From NCBI GenBank assembly GCA_950295325.1, contig OX485808.1, positions 35,734,527 through 35,794,526 on the forward strand: a DNA stretch of 60,000 nt, written 5' to 3'. The position numbers and the translations under genes are program-made. This document shows positions 1 to 13,895 of this stretch, in pieces; position 1 is the stretch's first letter; the number at the start of each line of letters is the position of its first letter. The notes beneath the pieces were generated by a model, which ran no database searches, was not told the DNA's origin, and saw nothing but the letters and a program-made list of their open reading frames with translations. Source of the stretch: Polytrichum commune. Lineage: Eukaryota; Streptophyta; Polytrichopsida; Polytrichales; Polytrichaceae.

Positions 1-3000
1 CCATGTCAGTTTCTTGTCGAATCTTTTGACGTGGTCAATCTATTATTCATGAGCTTGTGTGAAGAGAAGTGAAACTTACCTATCATTTCTCAACCAATGA
101 GAGAAATGGTCATGGTCCGTGGCATTGTCTATGATTTTTGCGTTGTTGGCTTTTGCGATTGGAGGGGGAACAGTCTTGCTACCTGTCTTTATTTTTACAG
201 CAAATATGTGCTTCACAATCTTGATTGACGGAGGTGTGAGTGTAGTGTTTTTGCTTAGATTAGTGCTCAACATATTCCAGTGTTTTGAACTTATAGCTCA
301 ACTCAAATACGTCCTTGTAAGGAGGTTATTTGACAAGTACTTTTTTGGTTTGCCCTCTCCGAGATGAGAAATGACACCAGTCCAGGCTCATCCTGCTGCT
401 CAACTTGGTGCGGTAGCCCTAACTCTGTTCCTGTCGTTGCCACCGGAGTAATCACCCTGCCATTCCTTCCTTCTAATGGACGAATTTGAGATAGGAGAAG
501 TCTACCGGTGGCAAGAGAAGTTGGATTACTGCATGGATGCAGATACAAGTAACAATGTGGAGTGGAGATACAGGAGAGATTTTGGTCTTGTTGACGATAA
601 CTGCTGATAGCCTCGTCTAGCTGATCTACAGCTCGAGGTCACAATGAAATCACTAGACTTCTTCCTGAAAGAGGTTTTCATAAATGGAGTTGTAACGGTG
701 AAGGACGATATTATTACCGAAGCTCCAGCACAAGATGGTTCACATAAAGTGACCGGCCAAGAAGCACGATACATTGTTGCCTGAGGACTTTTGACAGAGA
801 TGAATTGCACTGTAGTGACGGGAATAGTTTGCAACGTAGAGAGGGATGACGCCATAACCGTCCTGTTCAGAAATGATGCCAGAAATATGGAATATGATGC
901 ACTGAGCTTCGAAAGCAAGCGCATGCACTAGGAGGAGATGTTCCTGAGAAGGATTATACTCTGCGCGCCACGCAACATTGTCAAGTCCTAGGGAAGCCGA
1001 TTTCTAAAGAGTAAAAGAATGCAATGAGATCCTACAGGTCAACAAGTCCCGCTGTCCGGTGTACTAGATTGACTGCAAAGAGTCGTGCACCGACGCACTT
1101 TTCGAAGTCCAAATACTTCTCAAGAAATGAGGAAAACGAGTCAAACGATAAAACCGTTTCCATTCATTTAAATCCTGCACAACCAGGCAATGTGAGTCGG
1201 TTATCAAACGGCGACGATGGAGTTCGAACCGTCAGGCTTTGAAAGGCCCTAAACTATCTAATCGTTCACTTCAAATCCACCGAACATCTATCAAGCGCCA
1301 CCTGATTCAGCAGAAAAGAGGAGTTCGTAGTTCTAGGAAGAGCAGGGAGAAGAAGTCTGAAGAGACCCGTGCCATTCGATTAATTGTTTGTCTTCAATAA
1401 ATACTGAAGAAGAAGAAGAGTCTAAAGATTGCATCAACAGTCCCTTAATAGTCCAGGCTAACCTTAACATGTCACACATTCAGAATAAAAATAATAATGC
1501 TTTACTCGATCTCGTTAGAATATTCTATTCCGGAAGTTTGGTGAAAATTCTGCCAGCAGCATCCTCCACATACTACACTCCGAACAATTTCCGAAGCTCC
1601 TTGAATGATTCCACGAAGCCTTGTCTCTTCATGCAGACACAAGGCAAACATCTCTGGACCGGGCCCGGGGTCACCGAAGCTATTACAAAAAACACTAAAA
1701 ATAAGCGACTGAGATTTGTGCAGCTAGGCAGAGTGCGATGAGTCGCCCCTACTTATACCGAATTTTAGCGACAAATTCGTGTGAGAGCCTATGAAGTTGC
1801 TGCCAGCTTAAGGACAAGATAGACATGCACCCGACTCATTGAATTTTGAAAAGCCCCTGCCCAGGAATTCCTATGACAAAGAACTATAAATGATTGTTCC
1901 AAAGCTCATCCACTGTTACTTTTGTATGTATATTTGTAAGGTATGTGGGTGTTATGTGGTTCCTTTCTCATGTTCTCCAACTTCCACCAATCAGATTTAC
2001 ACAACAAAACTCGCATTGCATTAGCAAATCTACAATGAAACATCTGCAAAAATTGGACCTCCTATGATTTAGTTCTGGTTATCATAAGTGTATGTTTGTT
2101 GATTTCTTAACTGGATACATAGGTCCTCCCGATTGTGTTCACTATTGAGTGTAGAGTACTTATTAATATTTGAACACGTAGTCCAATCTCTTTTGAACAT
2201 GTGTCTTTATGATGTTTGCTCCTCACGGAACTGCATACCAATCAAATATAGGGGTCCGGTTAAGTACCCACATAGACTTATCTACCTTATACCATGCCCA
2301 CACTAGCATTCACAACTGGCCACACGAATGGGAGTTTCTATCTTGGTACGAGTCCTTGTCTTGTATGCACTAGCAAAATTGTAGTACGTTACAACCAGTG
2401 AGGATATTGTGCATAGGACAAATATCCCTTACCGGTAGCAATAAATTTAGAAAAGAGATGCACTCTCCCTATTAAGTGAGACTCCTCCTCCCGCCTAGGA
2501 CCAACTATTGGCCCTTGCATGGGCATGGTATATTAGTGTATTGGGTGGGCTCCTCCCCTCGTGTAATTGCCTAAAGCTTTATTGGAGTACATTGTGAACT
2601 AGCCTAAGGTAATAAATGCAAGGAGCCTTGCCATGGGTTGTAGTATTGTATTTAGACATTTAGCCTACCGAGTTGTGGCAACAGCAAGGGCATCACGTGA
2701 CATTGCCGAATGTAGTGATCATGTCATCAATTACAAGTGATAATGTCTCTCCTTGTATTCATTCAAGAATAGTCACAATAGCAAACTTGTTTGGTCTGAC
2801 TATTACAAAATATTTGTCTATGCATCTAATTGTTTATCTTTTCTATCTATCTTTCCTAGCATTTTACATTCATATGTACAAGGAATGCCATCATACACAA
2901 AGGAAAACACCTTTAGATTTTGTGTCTATTGAAGCCCTTGCCCAACGGTATTCTAGGTAACATGGGTCGCCCCTCAAGCATGTAAGTGTCGCAGTAAATG

Positions 3001-3146
3001 GCCCACTTGGTATTCATTCTTCCCACTATTTATAAGTTAGTTCAAGATCACTTGCACGTGGAGCTTCCTCCCCATGGGTTCACATGATTAAATGAACTAA
3101 CAGTGAACATGAGGTTTTATGTTTTCTTTGCTTCTATTGCCCTTGT
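1..3146. other. no recognisable gene; decayed repeat-like DNA
   Basis: Short broken frames are present (for example 642-785 and 1388-1741 on the plus strand, the latter starting with a Glu-rich run), but none matches a family I recognise and all are small. The higher-GC text at 360-1800 may be an old retroelement relic. Confidence 0.4.
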
Positions 3147-3149
3147 TGA

Positions 3150-4213
3150 AGGCCGGTTTACACATGTACCATGAAGTCGGACCACGGAAGATGGCCATTG
3201 TCAATGGTCCGAGTTCATGGTCCGACTTCATAAAAAATTAGTTTTGAGAGCCTTGGGCCCCTCACTAGGTGTAAACCGAATGTGGACCAAGAAGAATAAC
3301 CATGCACCAAAAAGTGAATGTGTTGTTTTCTTTAATACATGCCCAAAAAGGGCAATTTTGAAAAAGATTCAAGTTTTACCATTCTATTGTCTTCTCTTGG
3401 GCTTCACATGTCTTCACTTCTTGTTAAATGTGTCGAAGATGTGGCTTGCAAATCTTCTCACAGCAATTTTTACAAAAAAAAATGAGCGATTTGATTTGTA
3501 CATGTGACATGTACCTTGAGTTGTCACTATACTAGATAGGATACTTAGTGTTTGATTATATTTAATGTTGTTACCACCTTACCTTGCTCAGCACCAAAGT
3601 TCAATTCTTTGATAACTAGTGTTAGAAGATTTCTAATTGCGATTCTTTTGACCACCTTGATCTACAGTCACTAAACGACTACAATTTTTTCTTTTTTCTT
3701 TTTCAACTGCAATATTAAAACTTTTGGGGCGTGTAATATACTGTTGGAAAGGAATTTTCAAGACCTTTCCAACGGTATATTACAAGCCCCCAAATTCCAA
3801 ACATTGCAGTTGGTCGAGCAAGAAAAACAAATATGCCCTCAAATTCTTGAGTTGTAGATGTCCCACGTTGTTTCGTGCAACATGTGGGTAGGGCAAGGTA
3901 GTAATGGTATGTCTTATGGGCTAAGGTATGATTAAGGCATAAAGAGGGTAGATTCATTAAATTTTTTATTAAAATGGCATTTCTTTGCCTTGGGCCCTTG
4001 CGTTTTCCTACCATACCAACTCTCTTGCCTCCCTCACTGCAAAACCCGTTGGACCATGTCAGTGCATTTATTAAGCCTAAAAAAATTGTATTTTGGGGAT
4101 CTTGACCTTCATGGTCCCTCTAACATTTTTTCCTTAGTGGACAACTTCACGAGCCAATCAGCTGCCTTGCAGAGCCCTGGTCCAACTTCATAGTCCATAG
4201 TGTAAACCGGCCC
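3150..4213. mobile_element. PIF/Tourist-like non-autonomous element, ~1.06 kb
   Basis: Ends AGGCCGGTTTACACATG at left and the inverse GTGTAAACCGGCCC at right, with further inverted matches to a GTCCGACTTCAT motif inside. A 3-bp direct repeat TGA flanks it (3147-3149 and 4214-4216). The GGGCC..TTTACAC end type is shared with elements at 25.1 and 29.1 kb. No transposase was seen. Confidence 0.65.
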
Positions 4214-5651
4214 TGAGAAACCCCCCATCTCACAATCTCCTCATATTGCATTTTATTCTATGTTAAAGAGGCTACTATAAGAAGAGGAAAACAAAATAAT
4301 CTTCTCTCAATCACCAATGCATTTATCCATGTGCATCATAGGTAAGAAATTTAAGTTGCAAGTGAAACTCAAACAACATGTGAATAGTTGCATATACCAA
4401 GTAGGAAGTATGAATCCCAAACATGTTACTAACTACAACATCTGCATGCTTAAGACTTGAAGACAGTGGTTGCTAAGTAGGTTAGTCACACAACACTTAA
4501 ATGCTTGAGGAGTGAAAGGCAATTATGTGTGCACATCATATAATAATCTTCCTTGCACCAATACAATCACAAGTTTGCACTTGAGCCTCGATTTGTCTAG
4601 AAAACTTAAAATGATTAAGTAAAATTAAATTAAATTGTCACAACATGGCCTAGATTCCTTGTATCATTTAAATCATTTTTCCTTGCACTAGATGAATTTT
4701 CTGGGCATAGGGAGAGGGCAAGAGTGCCATAACATTATTAAGTAGTGTGCGCTTGTTCGTGTGGGCCCCAAGAATACAATCATGGGATGCCCCAACCTAG
4801 TGCAAGGAGACTCATGCCTTGATCACACCAAACTTTCCATATGGTTCCAGTTGTGAAATTGGTGAGGACTATGATAAAAAATAGATGTTGGCCCACCACT
4901 CTTTACATTATTATAGCCAAAGATGCCGACGGACGGTGTCATAATTGGCCGGTGTGATCAACCCCTTAAATTACATACAAATCTACACTAAGGGCCGCTT
5001 TACACCTAGAGGCCGGGCCAATTCCCCTTGAGGCCAATTGCATGAAATTTCAACCCCTTTTGGGTTGGAGGCCGGCCTCAACTACACATTACAATAAGAT
5101 TATAACGGGGGCCAATTTTCCCATATGTAAAGGCCTTAGGGCCAAGAAGCTAGGCTGAATAAACAAATCTAGCATAATCCAACGATCTAGCATAGAGCCG
5201 ATGGGTACGGTTTAGGAGATTAAAATTAAGTATGTAGTACTTTATGTATTCATTATAAAATAGTCTATGTTTGTAAATATTCATTGGCTTTGTCCCATTG
5301 GGGGCTGAGATTACATTGAACGGATCTATTAGTGTGGGTTACCAATTGTAGTTACGCATGGCGCTAACATGTTCATGGACATATGCTTTTTTATTCAATC
5401 TACATAAAAGTTAGACTTATGCACATCAAAGAACATGATACTTGTGTCTTGGAAAAGAAGGATAACGTCAGTAGAAAGTTATAGCAACACAAAACTCTAA
5501 TTGGAAACCCACACTAATTGGTACATTTTTGGCCCCGGAAAATGGTGTGCAAGGATGAACGTAGTGGGTGGATGAGAACAATTAAGTCGACACAATGTCG
5601 TGTTTCCCTCTTTGACATTTGTGAGCTACCGTTTGTCTGTAGCGAGTCTGG
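4214..5651. other. non-genic DNA
   Basis: AT-rich. A lone PIF-type end (AGGGCCGCTTTACACCTAGA, about 4990) has no partner end found, so it may be a truncated element. No coding signal. Confidence 0.4.
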
Positions 5652-5659
5652 AAATCTAC

Positions 5660-6315
5660 CAGATCTTGGACAACTAACCAACTAATTCAACTAGTAGTTA
5701 ACTAGTTGCCTTTCATAACTATAGTTGTTTGTGATTTGACCTACCCAAAAATGTATTTAACTATAGTTGTTTTAATTTCGGTCTGCCAAAAAATGTAGTT
5801 AACTATAATAATATCTAGTTAACTAAAGTTGGGCGTAGCCTGCAGTGTAGTACCATAACAAATCATAGCATTTATATATTTTCCTTTTTCTTTCATTCAT
5901 AATTTTAAATTTGGGACATGATTCCATTTGTGACTCGCACTCAGTCAGCACCCAATGAGCACGACCTCATTATCTTTTAAGTAACTTAGAGTATAATGGG
6001 TTCAATTGCTGCAAGGAACGGTGGGTTCTATTCCTTCTTGGGATGGGCCGGCATGGGTGACAAGCATTGATTCTAACATAAGGACTCTTAAAGAATGTAT
6101 TGTAATATATTTCAATTCATAAATAAAAGAACTTGCCAGCTTACTCCTTACAAATTTTGAAACTCTCAAGTTGTAGTTGTTTGAAATACTTCTAGTTAAC
6201 TAAAGTTGTTCTTCAAATCGGTTTGAGAATTTCCTTGTTAACTATAATTGTTTCCTAAAATATCTTTAAAAAACCCTAGTTAACTATAGGTATTTTGGCA
6301 GTTGTCCAAGGTCTG
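5660..6315. mobile_element. hAT-type non-autonomous element with 8-bp target duplication
   Basis: Begins CAGATCTTGGACAACT and ends with the inverse AGTTGTCCAAGGTCTG (one mismatch). It is flanked by a perfect 8-bp direct repeat AAATCTAC at 5652-5659 and 6316-6323. Subterminal regions hold many copies of a GTTAACTA-like motif, as expected for transposase binding sites. The 656-bp interior has no transposase. Confidence 0.85.
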
Positions 6316-7071
6316 AAATCTACTTCCATACGGGAAAATAAAATCAAATAAATAACTTCCCGAGCTAGAGGCTGGTGACCATCAAATCAAACAAATGGCG
6401 CATTGAAGGAGGTGAGTTCCATGTTGCAAGGGGTGTGGCTGACGAGAATAGATTTGCTACCACATCTCTTTTGTCGACAGATTCCTTCTGCTGCCAGGAA
6501 CAATGAGACTATGTGATTCAGCACTAAGAAGCTACCTTTTAACTTAGTCAGATGAGGAGAACGTACACCAATAGCATTACCTCATTCTCATCTTGTTGAT
6601 TAAAGTGGCGAACAAAATGTCTCCTCCACACATGCACTATATTCCACTTTCAGCTCCTATATTCTCAAAAGGGTCTGGTTTTGGGCTGCCAACCTTCCCT
6701 CCACCTTTGCAACAGGCACCTTGGGCGGCTCCAGCTGATGCTTTACTAAAGCTGTAGGCGATCTAGGCCAGTGATGGGGGAGAATTTTGATCGGTTGAGA
6801 TCCTAGTGTTTGCAAGTCCAACCGGTTACATCATGGTGACATCCTCCGGTTTTCCTTTATTGAATTGGGGTACATTCTATAAATTCCTCTAAAATGATCC
6901 GTAATTCTCCTGCAATCTTGAACTTCAAGCGGTTCATCTGTACCTAATTGTTGTTTTTCCCCGATCATTGACCGGGGGAGAGGAGTGGAGGGGCGAGGAG
7001 AGGAAGCTGGAGAAGAGGGGAGAAGAATTTACCTTCTAAAGATTGACGGTAGGAATGAGCCCAATCCAACG

Positions 7072-7693
7072 ACGCTATCTTGTGAGCGGTGAGCAGTGAG
7101 CGGCGAGCGGTGAGCAGAAAATTTGAAATTTTTGAAAAAAAAATCAAAATATTTGACTTAATTCTTACACCGAGTAGGACTCTTCGTATAGTTTCTTTAC
7201 AAATATGACTAAAAGTAGATGGTACGTTTAACTGTGGATGGTGCCTATAACCGTGGAGTGGAAGAAATTATAAACTTTTGAAAAAACCATCCATAAAAAG
7301 AAACGGAAGAAAACGAAAAAAAAAATTTAGAAAAAAAACTTCCAAAATAATAGGGAACATAAAATAAGGGATAAGAATGTAAATTAAAATTTTAAGTATT
7401 TATCCACGAAAACTCAAAAAAAGGAAAACAGATAATTAAAAGATGAATTTTTTTTGTCAAGGTCCTTTTGGATCCGAGACAAGAATATTCTATAGTCACA
7501 ATTGAGAATAAAAAATAAAGAAAAATAAATATGCAGATTTGTTAAATAATATGCAGATTTTATAGAATGAAACCATAAATTCTCCACGGTCATAGGGTCT
7601 ATATCATACATTTCATTGAAAATTTTGAAGAATAAAACTTCAAATTTTCTGCTCATGGCTCACTGCTCACCGCTCACCGCTCACAAGATAGCA
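7072..7693. mobile_element. inverted-repeat element with GTGAGC minisatellite ends
   Basis: Left arm (about 7072-7125) and right arm (about 7640-7693) are inverted copies starting GCTATCTTGTGAGCGGTGAG. The arms contain tandem 7-bp units (GGTGAGC, AGTGAGC, GGCGAGC). The AT-rich interior shows no protein. No clear target duplication was found, so the superfamily is open. Confidence 0.6.
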
Positions 7694-7782
7694 TTCCTGG
7701 AGCCCAATCCAACAGATGAGCCCAATCCGGCCCATGTTGAGGGTTCGGGTCGAGGAAAAGTTATGGTGCTGTGAAGCTGTTG

Positions 7783-8271
7783 GGGGCTTCTAGCCCTAGC
7801 GGCTAAGGGAAAATGTCTACTTGGCCCCAACTCTTGGTAGAGAGACAAAAGGTTTTTTGACGGTGGTGTAGGGGCCCTACCAAAAGTCCTAGAGGCTTAT
7901 ATGGGTGAGGTGGTGTGGCCTCACCCACCCGAGGCCGAACGGCACGGCCTTCATGGGCTTTGGCCCAATGTGAGGGCATAGTTGCCCAATATGGTTCGGG
8001 TTGTTGTAGTGTTGCTCCGGCAATGCGATGATCAACATAAGATTGGACTTCCATGGATGGAAGTCCACATCTAAGAATTGGTTACCAATTAAGGGGTGAG
8101 TCCCGAAAGCAAAGTAGGAGGGTTGGTTCCCCTCTTATGAACTATAAGGTCCGGGATAGGATGAGCTAACCATTAGCATGGCAACATGCGAAGGGTTAGC
8201 ACTCGTAACCTTTGCTAGGAATGAAAATGGGCAAGACTGTTAAGGGGGCTAGCAAGGGTTGCGACATACAC
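7783..8271 (+). repeat. ~490-bp dispersed repeat R, copy 1
   Basis: Matches 27599-28089 in the same orientation with roughly 90% identity by eye, from TGGGGGCTTCTAGCCC to a GTTGCGACA end. It is bounded by TG..CA, which would suit a solo LTR, but no flanking duplication was found. No protein is supported in it. Confidence 0.7.
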
Positions 8272-8705
8272 TTTCATATTTGGTACAAACAACCCTCGGA
8301 AAAAATGTCTTCTCATTCAAGGTTAGCATGAAGCCCATAATGTGCCTTTGGTAGAGCATGCTAGAACCAACACCCTAAAAACTTGCACTATAATTACATA
8401 GTGATTTTGAGGATGTCCCCCACTCCCTAATATCATGTTCTTGTGTTGGTTTTTAGCCCATCCACAAATTAAACTTTGAACCCTCATAACTTTTGTACAA
8501 AGAGTTCAAAAGTAATATATATTGGTGTGTAGGAATGCCTTTTCAAATGCTAATGGGAAACATCTAGAACTTTCTCAATTTAATAATAGTAGATGCATTC
8601 AATTGGCTTAAAGTGACAGTTTCAACACCATCTACCTTAAGTGGGGCAAATGAAGAGTTGTTAGCACATTTCACTCTTTCACTATGAGGTTGATTCTATA
8701 ATCGA

Positions 8706-9242
8706 TACTACACCTTTTATGGTATTTAGTGTTACATGCATAATAGTGTCACTTACTCTCTTTTGAGGCTTAAGCTAGGTTACACCAATGATTAACAACT
8801 ACACCATAAGTGTTGTCGCATGACACTTGGCATTCAAGTGCACTTACTAATTATCTTGGCATGAGTATGTTCAATAGTGTTACGAGGTGGATGTCTATGT
8901 TCCACAATGGTCTACAAGTTGACTAAAATGTACACAAATGACACTTGCCATTAGAATGCTCAAACATACCTTCCTCTTGCATACCAAAATGTAAACACAT
9001 GACACTTGCCATTAGTACGCTCAAACATATCTTCCCCTTGCATACCAAAACGCTAAAGCATCTCAATGTCCTACCGTTAAATGTCATGATGTAGATATTT
9101 TTTCACTTAAAGGAGTTACTTATGTTGATGAACGGAATCATATTGGCAATTAGTGGGCATGACACTTCAAGACCTCTAGGCATCTAGTTTAGGCCCTTCG
9201 CAGATAGTGTACGTGACACTAAATACCATAAATGGTGTAGTT
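8706..9242. mobile_element. MITE family X, copy 1
   Basis: Terminal inverted repeats of about 30 bp: left TACTACACCTTTTATGGTAT, right the inverse ending ATACCATAAATGGTGTAGT. Inside are two tandem ~70-bp units with GACACTTGCCATTAG. Another full copy lies in reverse orientation in BSL intron 20, and a disrupted one at 25.06-25.80 kb. No obvious target duplication. Confidence 0.75.
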
Positions 9243-9335
9243 TTGCAGTTTTCAGTGCCTCCGATGAGTCACTTTGACCTAAGACTTCCCCAGGTCCGTC
9301 TCCCAACCAAGTCAACCAATTCTAAAATTACAATA

Positions 9336-9655
9336 CACTAGATAGAGCATTTAGAGTTTGATACACTAAATACGAAGCATACACTAAATATCAATAACCC
9401 TATGAAAGTAAGTAACATGAAATGTAAACTCAAACACTAAATATCAACTATGGTGATATGTGGAAGTTACACGTTGGAATTTAGTGCTAGCAAGGATATT
9501 AAAAAAATGATGTAATTAGGAAGGTGGCAGTAGGGAAGATAGCAACACATTTATGTCTAACACTAATTGACAAGGAATTGAAAATTAGTGTTGAGCAAGG
9601 TAGGGTGGTAACAACACTAAATATAATCAAACACTAAATATAATCCTATTTAGTG
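9336..9655. mobile_element. CACTA-type miniature element
   Basis: Starts CACTAGATAG and ends CTATTTAGTG, with repeated subterminal CACTAAATA motifs in opposite orientation at the two ends, as in CACTA/En-Spm elements. The right end resembles DNA near 3528-3610. No transposase; target duplication not resolved. Confidence 0.55.
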
Positions 9656-10112
9656 TAGTTGATCAAAGTAATTTTCCAAGGTCTAGACTCTAAACACTCT
9701 GTTTTGAAATTGCAATACCCTAATGCCTCACCACTCAAAGATTGCAGGACAGGCAACGTAAGGTGAAGGTAAAATCGTTGAGAACCTCTTGTCTACCAAG
9801 CAGAGTCAGAAAAAAACTGGAAATGCAAGAGAGATAAGTGACTCCCAGAGCTATTGTATGTAGTCTGGAACCTCTTTTCTCCTATGAACCACAGGCAACG
9901 CTCTTAAGTAAACCTATCATTCATGTACATAGAATAAAATAAAAGATAACGCCCGTACATGTGTACCGGCATGAATGTGAGCCCGTTAACCTATATGGAT
10001 TTCATGTACATAGAGTGATTCACCATTCAGTTCAGATTATTGCACACAAACCTTCCTACATGCATGATCCTGCTTCGAGCATCTCTTGGCCTCTGTATTC
10101 AATAGTTCATTA

Positions 10113-10611
10113 GGGCCACTTCACACACGAGCCAAGAGCCGTGACCATGAAATTGTGAGAGCCCAAAAGAAAGTGTCCAAAGGCCGTCCCAACACATCTT
10201 CAAATGCACGTAGAGTGGTCACGGATCCTCAAGTGTAGTGTGAAGCCATATGTGACCAGGTCCTCAACCAAATGTCATTTCGATGAATTTCTATTCATGT
10301 GGGTCGTCACACATGATCAAATAGAATAAACCAACGGTTGTGAGCGTTCGGAGTGCCATGGTCTCCCGGTTTTGTGTTAGACCTACCTCCAAGAGGTGGT
10401 TTTGGAGAATAGTCTAGGCGACCATGAAACATGCTCCATTCGATGCCAGGTAGGAATCCATATAGACTTTACATCCATCTTGCATTCACATGATTTTTTG
10501 GTCCCTCAAGCGTAGTGTGAAGCGAACTTGGACCAGCTCCGCCTTTTCCACCAATGAGAGTGCTTAAAGTGTAATGGTCACAGGCTCTTAGTTTCGTGTG
10601 TGAATTGGCCC
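10113..10611. mobile_element. Tourist-like (PIF/Harbinger) MITE, copy 1
   Basis: 499 bp with ends GGGCCACTTCACACACGAG and the inverse CGTGTGTGAATTGGCCC, flanked by perfect TTA direct repeats (10110-10112, 10612-10614), the PIF/Harbinger signature. A related copy in the opposite internal orientation is at 13396. Confidence 0.85.
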
Positions 10612-11689
10612 TTAGTCCACCGGTTTCTATTTGATTACTTAGAATACTAGACGAATGAGAGTGGCAAGGAGAAAGAATCAACACAAAGACCGGATCGTAT
10701 ACACGGGGAGGTCACTCCATTGTCAAGTTGACACCACGTGCAAACAAAGTTTGCTACCCCTATATTACATGCCATAGATAATTTTAAATTTTATGATATT
10801 TTTTTCTACATATACATAACCATTGATAGTATATTTTTATTTTTATTTTTTGAAATATTTAGTCATCTTCATTTTTGTAGTTATTTTTTAAGTTCAATTT
10901 TGCATCAGTCTAGTTAGAAAAGGTATGTTTAAACAAAAAAACAAATCATCAAATTTAGTTTCCACTTTTTACTATGTAATAGAGACCGTGTATATCTACT
11001 CATGAAAAAAAATTTGATAAAATTTTGATCCATGTTGGTAATGCTTTATGTAAAAAGTATAATTTTTTAAATGTAAAGTGTTCGCACGTGGTTGTTCAAC
11101 TTTACAATGGAGTGACCTCCCTATGATTGTATATTGTACATACCGACAACAAACATACTACCAAAAGAAGAAACTATACACAAAAGACATTTACATCAAT
11201 GGCAAGAAACCAACATCTGCCCCCAACAACACTACATCCTGGTAGTGAAAGGCCATTGTAACACTCTTATAGTGATTAAGACCACCCAACCTAAATTCTT
11301 AGCTCTTACACTTCAGATACCTATATTGGAGTGGCACATGGTTGCATGGCTTGTAGTTAAGAATGGACATCATATTTTATTTTATTTTACAGTGAGATTA
11401 GACTATGTGCACACAATAGACACCACTCTAGCATCAAAGTGAACGCAATACGAAGAAAGAGAATCTTCACTTTGACCTAGACATGTAAATTTTTGCATCT
11501 CAACTTCAATTCTAAACCTTCAATGACCATATGTGCAACCTGCAATTGCTAACTAGATGAGATAATTCTCGATGCAATCCAATTAACCAACATTAAATGT
11601 GTAATTGGATGCGTAACAACACGCCACACACCAAGGATGTACAAACAGATGTGACATGGCCATGGGCCATCATGTCACATCACAAATGA

Positions 11690-13150
11690 TTTGATATCAT
11701 TACTTCACGTTGCCAAGATGTGACACCCGTTGATGCGGTAGTTTGTTTTTAAATTTTATTATTTTGGTTGATTTCTCTAGTCGACACCAACTAGCAGTCA
11801 ACTTCTAAGAATTTTTTTTTAAAATCCAAAAAGGAAGAAAAATTGAACCATTAGATCTTGTTAGATGCAAGATCTAACCATCCATCTTTTTAGTGATTTT
11901 GTTTATAACTTTTGTACTTTTCTTGAGTCAATTACAAGAGTCAATTTTGAATAGTCAACCTAGAGCAATTGACTACTAATCTAGAAAAATAAAAATTTCA
12001 AAGATTTCATAAAACATTTTAGATTGTTAAATCTTGTAGCCAACAAGATCCAACAATCCATAATTTTTGTAATTTTCAACAAAAATTTTCAATCAAACTC
12101 CCATTTTAACAGCAAAGTAGCAGTTAACCATACTACTGAACATGGAGTTGATCATGTCAAGTGACCACTAAATAATTAAACTACCAGATTAGTCCCCAGT
12201 TGACGTGACATTCTTTGGTCCGGCATCATGTCGTCATCACAAGATGTGGCGTGATGTGACATGATGGGACATGGATGTGAAATCCCTACCACACACCTTA
12301 ACTAAAAGTTTTTGAATAAATTGCATGTGAATGAGGCATTTTATTACATGTTGGACCTTAGCAAGTACTAAGTTATTCATGACTATAATGTTGCCAATAC
12401 TTGTCACATGCATCAATTTCTCCAACTCAAAAATTTGTTCATTTGTCTCTAACATGCATTCTTCTAGCCTTGATTTTTTCTCCTAAATCACCAAGCCATC
12501 CTCATAATATATACCGTTGCCAATTTCAGTCCCATGCCTCAATCTCTACAACTAAAAAATATGCTTCTTAATCTCCAACTGGCCTTCTTTTAGTTTTAGC
12601 GTGTTCTTCTCAAACACCCGGTCATAATTGAAGGTGCCCTTGATTGACTGTTTGCGTCCATGTGAAACTTCTCCCTCGTGACCGACCATGTATGATGCAT
12701 GAATGTGCACATGACGTGACGCCCGTTGACGTGTTAATTTTTTTTACTACACCAACTTTGTAAAAACGTGACTTCTTGATCAATTAGTCGACTACAACTA
12801 GCAATTGATTTCTAAAAACAATTCTTCAAAAATTACAAAAGCATTCGAAAAAATCTAGACCATTAAATTTTGTTAGATGCAAGATCTAACCGCCCATAAT
12901 TCTTTTAATTTTTTTTGAATTTTTTTGGGCTTTTTCCTAGAAATGGACTACTCTTATCAACTATAGCAGTCAATTTTGAGTAGTCAACTACTAACCCCAA
13001 GAAAATAATCCCAAAATCCAAAATTTCAAATATTTTTGGACCATTAGATCTTGTAGCCAACAAGACCTAATGAGTCCATAATATTTTTTCTTTATTTTTC
13101 TTTTGGAGTTGATTGTTATTTTGCAATCAACCATATTGCTTTCATATTTT
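11690..13150. repeat. diverged repeat pair with TCAACT/CAACTA motifs
   Basis: Blocks at about 11715-12240 and 12700-13150 share a series of similar lines (GATGCAAGATCTAACC, AAGATC..ACCAAC, GTCAATTTTGARTAGTCAAC). They look like two old copies of one non-coding repeat. Nothing codes here. Confidence 0.45.
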
Positions 13151-13395
13151 GCAATAATTCCAGACCAAATTTGTCAGGCAACTTTGTAGCCCTCCTCTTG
13201 TTGTTGTTCATTTGCACATATGGAAGTAGGCCCTACTCATGGCCGCGAGTAATTATCCAACATGTTTCTTTATTTTATTGTACTGCAATTGCAAAACATA
13301 CCATTAGTGTTCGCATTGCCGTGTATTCCTGCTCACCAAATGTTGTGCTATGATTTGGAAAGACTTGCATTCAACAAGCAACTTCACTAGACTTA

Positions 13396-13895
13396 GGGGC
13401 CACGTCACAGACGAGACTGAGAGCCCGTGACCATTACACTTCAAGCACTCTCATTGGTAGAAAGGCAGAGCCGGTCCAAGTTTGCTTCACACTACGTTTG
13501 AGGGACCAACAGAGTATGTGAATGGAAGATGGATGTAAAGTCTACATGGATTCCTCCATGACATCGTATGGATCATGTTTCATGGTCACTTGGACAACTT
13601 TCAAAACCCACCTCTTGGAGGTAGGCCTAACACAACACCATGAGACTATGGCACTCCGAACGCTCACAACTGTTGATTAATTATATTTTATCATGTGTGA
13701 GGTCCCACATGAATAGAAATTCGTTGAAATAGCATTTTGGTTGAGGGCCCGGTCACATATGACTTCACATTGCACTTGAGGATCCGTGACCACACTACAT
13801 GATTTTGGAGGTGTGTTGGGATGGCCTTTGGAGACTTCCTTTTGGGCTCTCACAATTTTATGGTCACAACTCTTGGCTCGTGTGTGAAGTGGCCC
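13396..13895. mobile_element. Tourist-like (PIF/Harbinger) MITE, copy 2
   Basis: 500 bp, inverted relative to the copy at 10.1 kb, ends GGGGCCACGTCACAGACGAG and GCTCGTGTGTGAAGTGGCCC, flanked by TTA on both sides (13393-13395, 13896-13898). Short related end fragments occur near 32280-32330. Confidence 0.85.

Noticed and set aside
526-928. Overlapping frames on the minus strand and a 47-codon plus-strand frame at 642-785
   Set aside because: Composition looks like old coding DNA, possibly a retroelement relic, but no motif identifies it.
1190-1245. GAGTTCGAACC, resembling a tRNA T-arm
   Set aside because: No matching acceptor, D or anticodon arms upstream.
1388-1741. 117-codon frame with a Glu-rich start
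   Set aside because: No recognisable domain, no conserved start context, surrounded by decayed DNA; too weak to call a gene.
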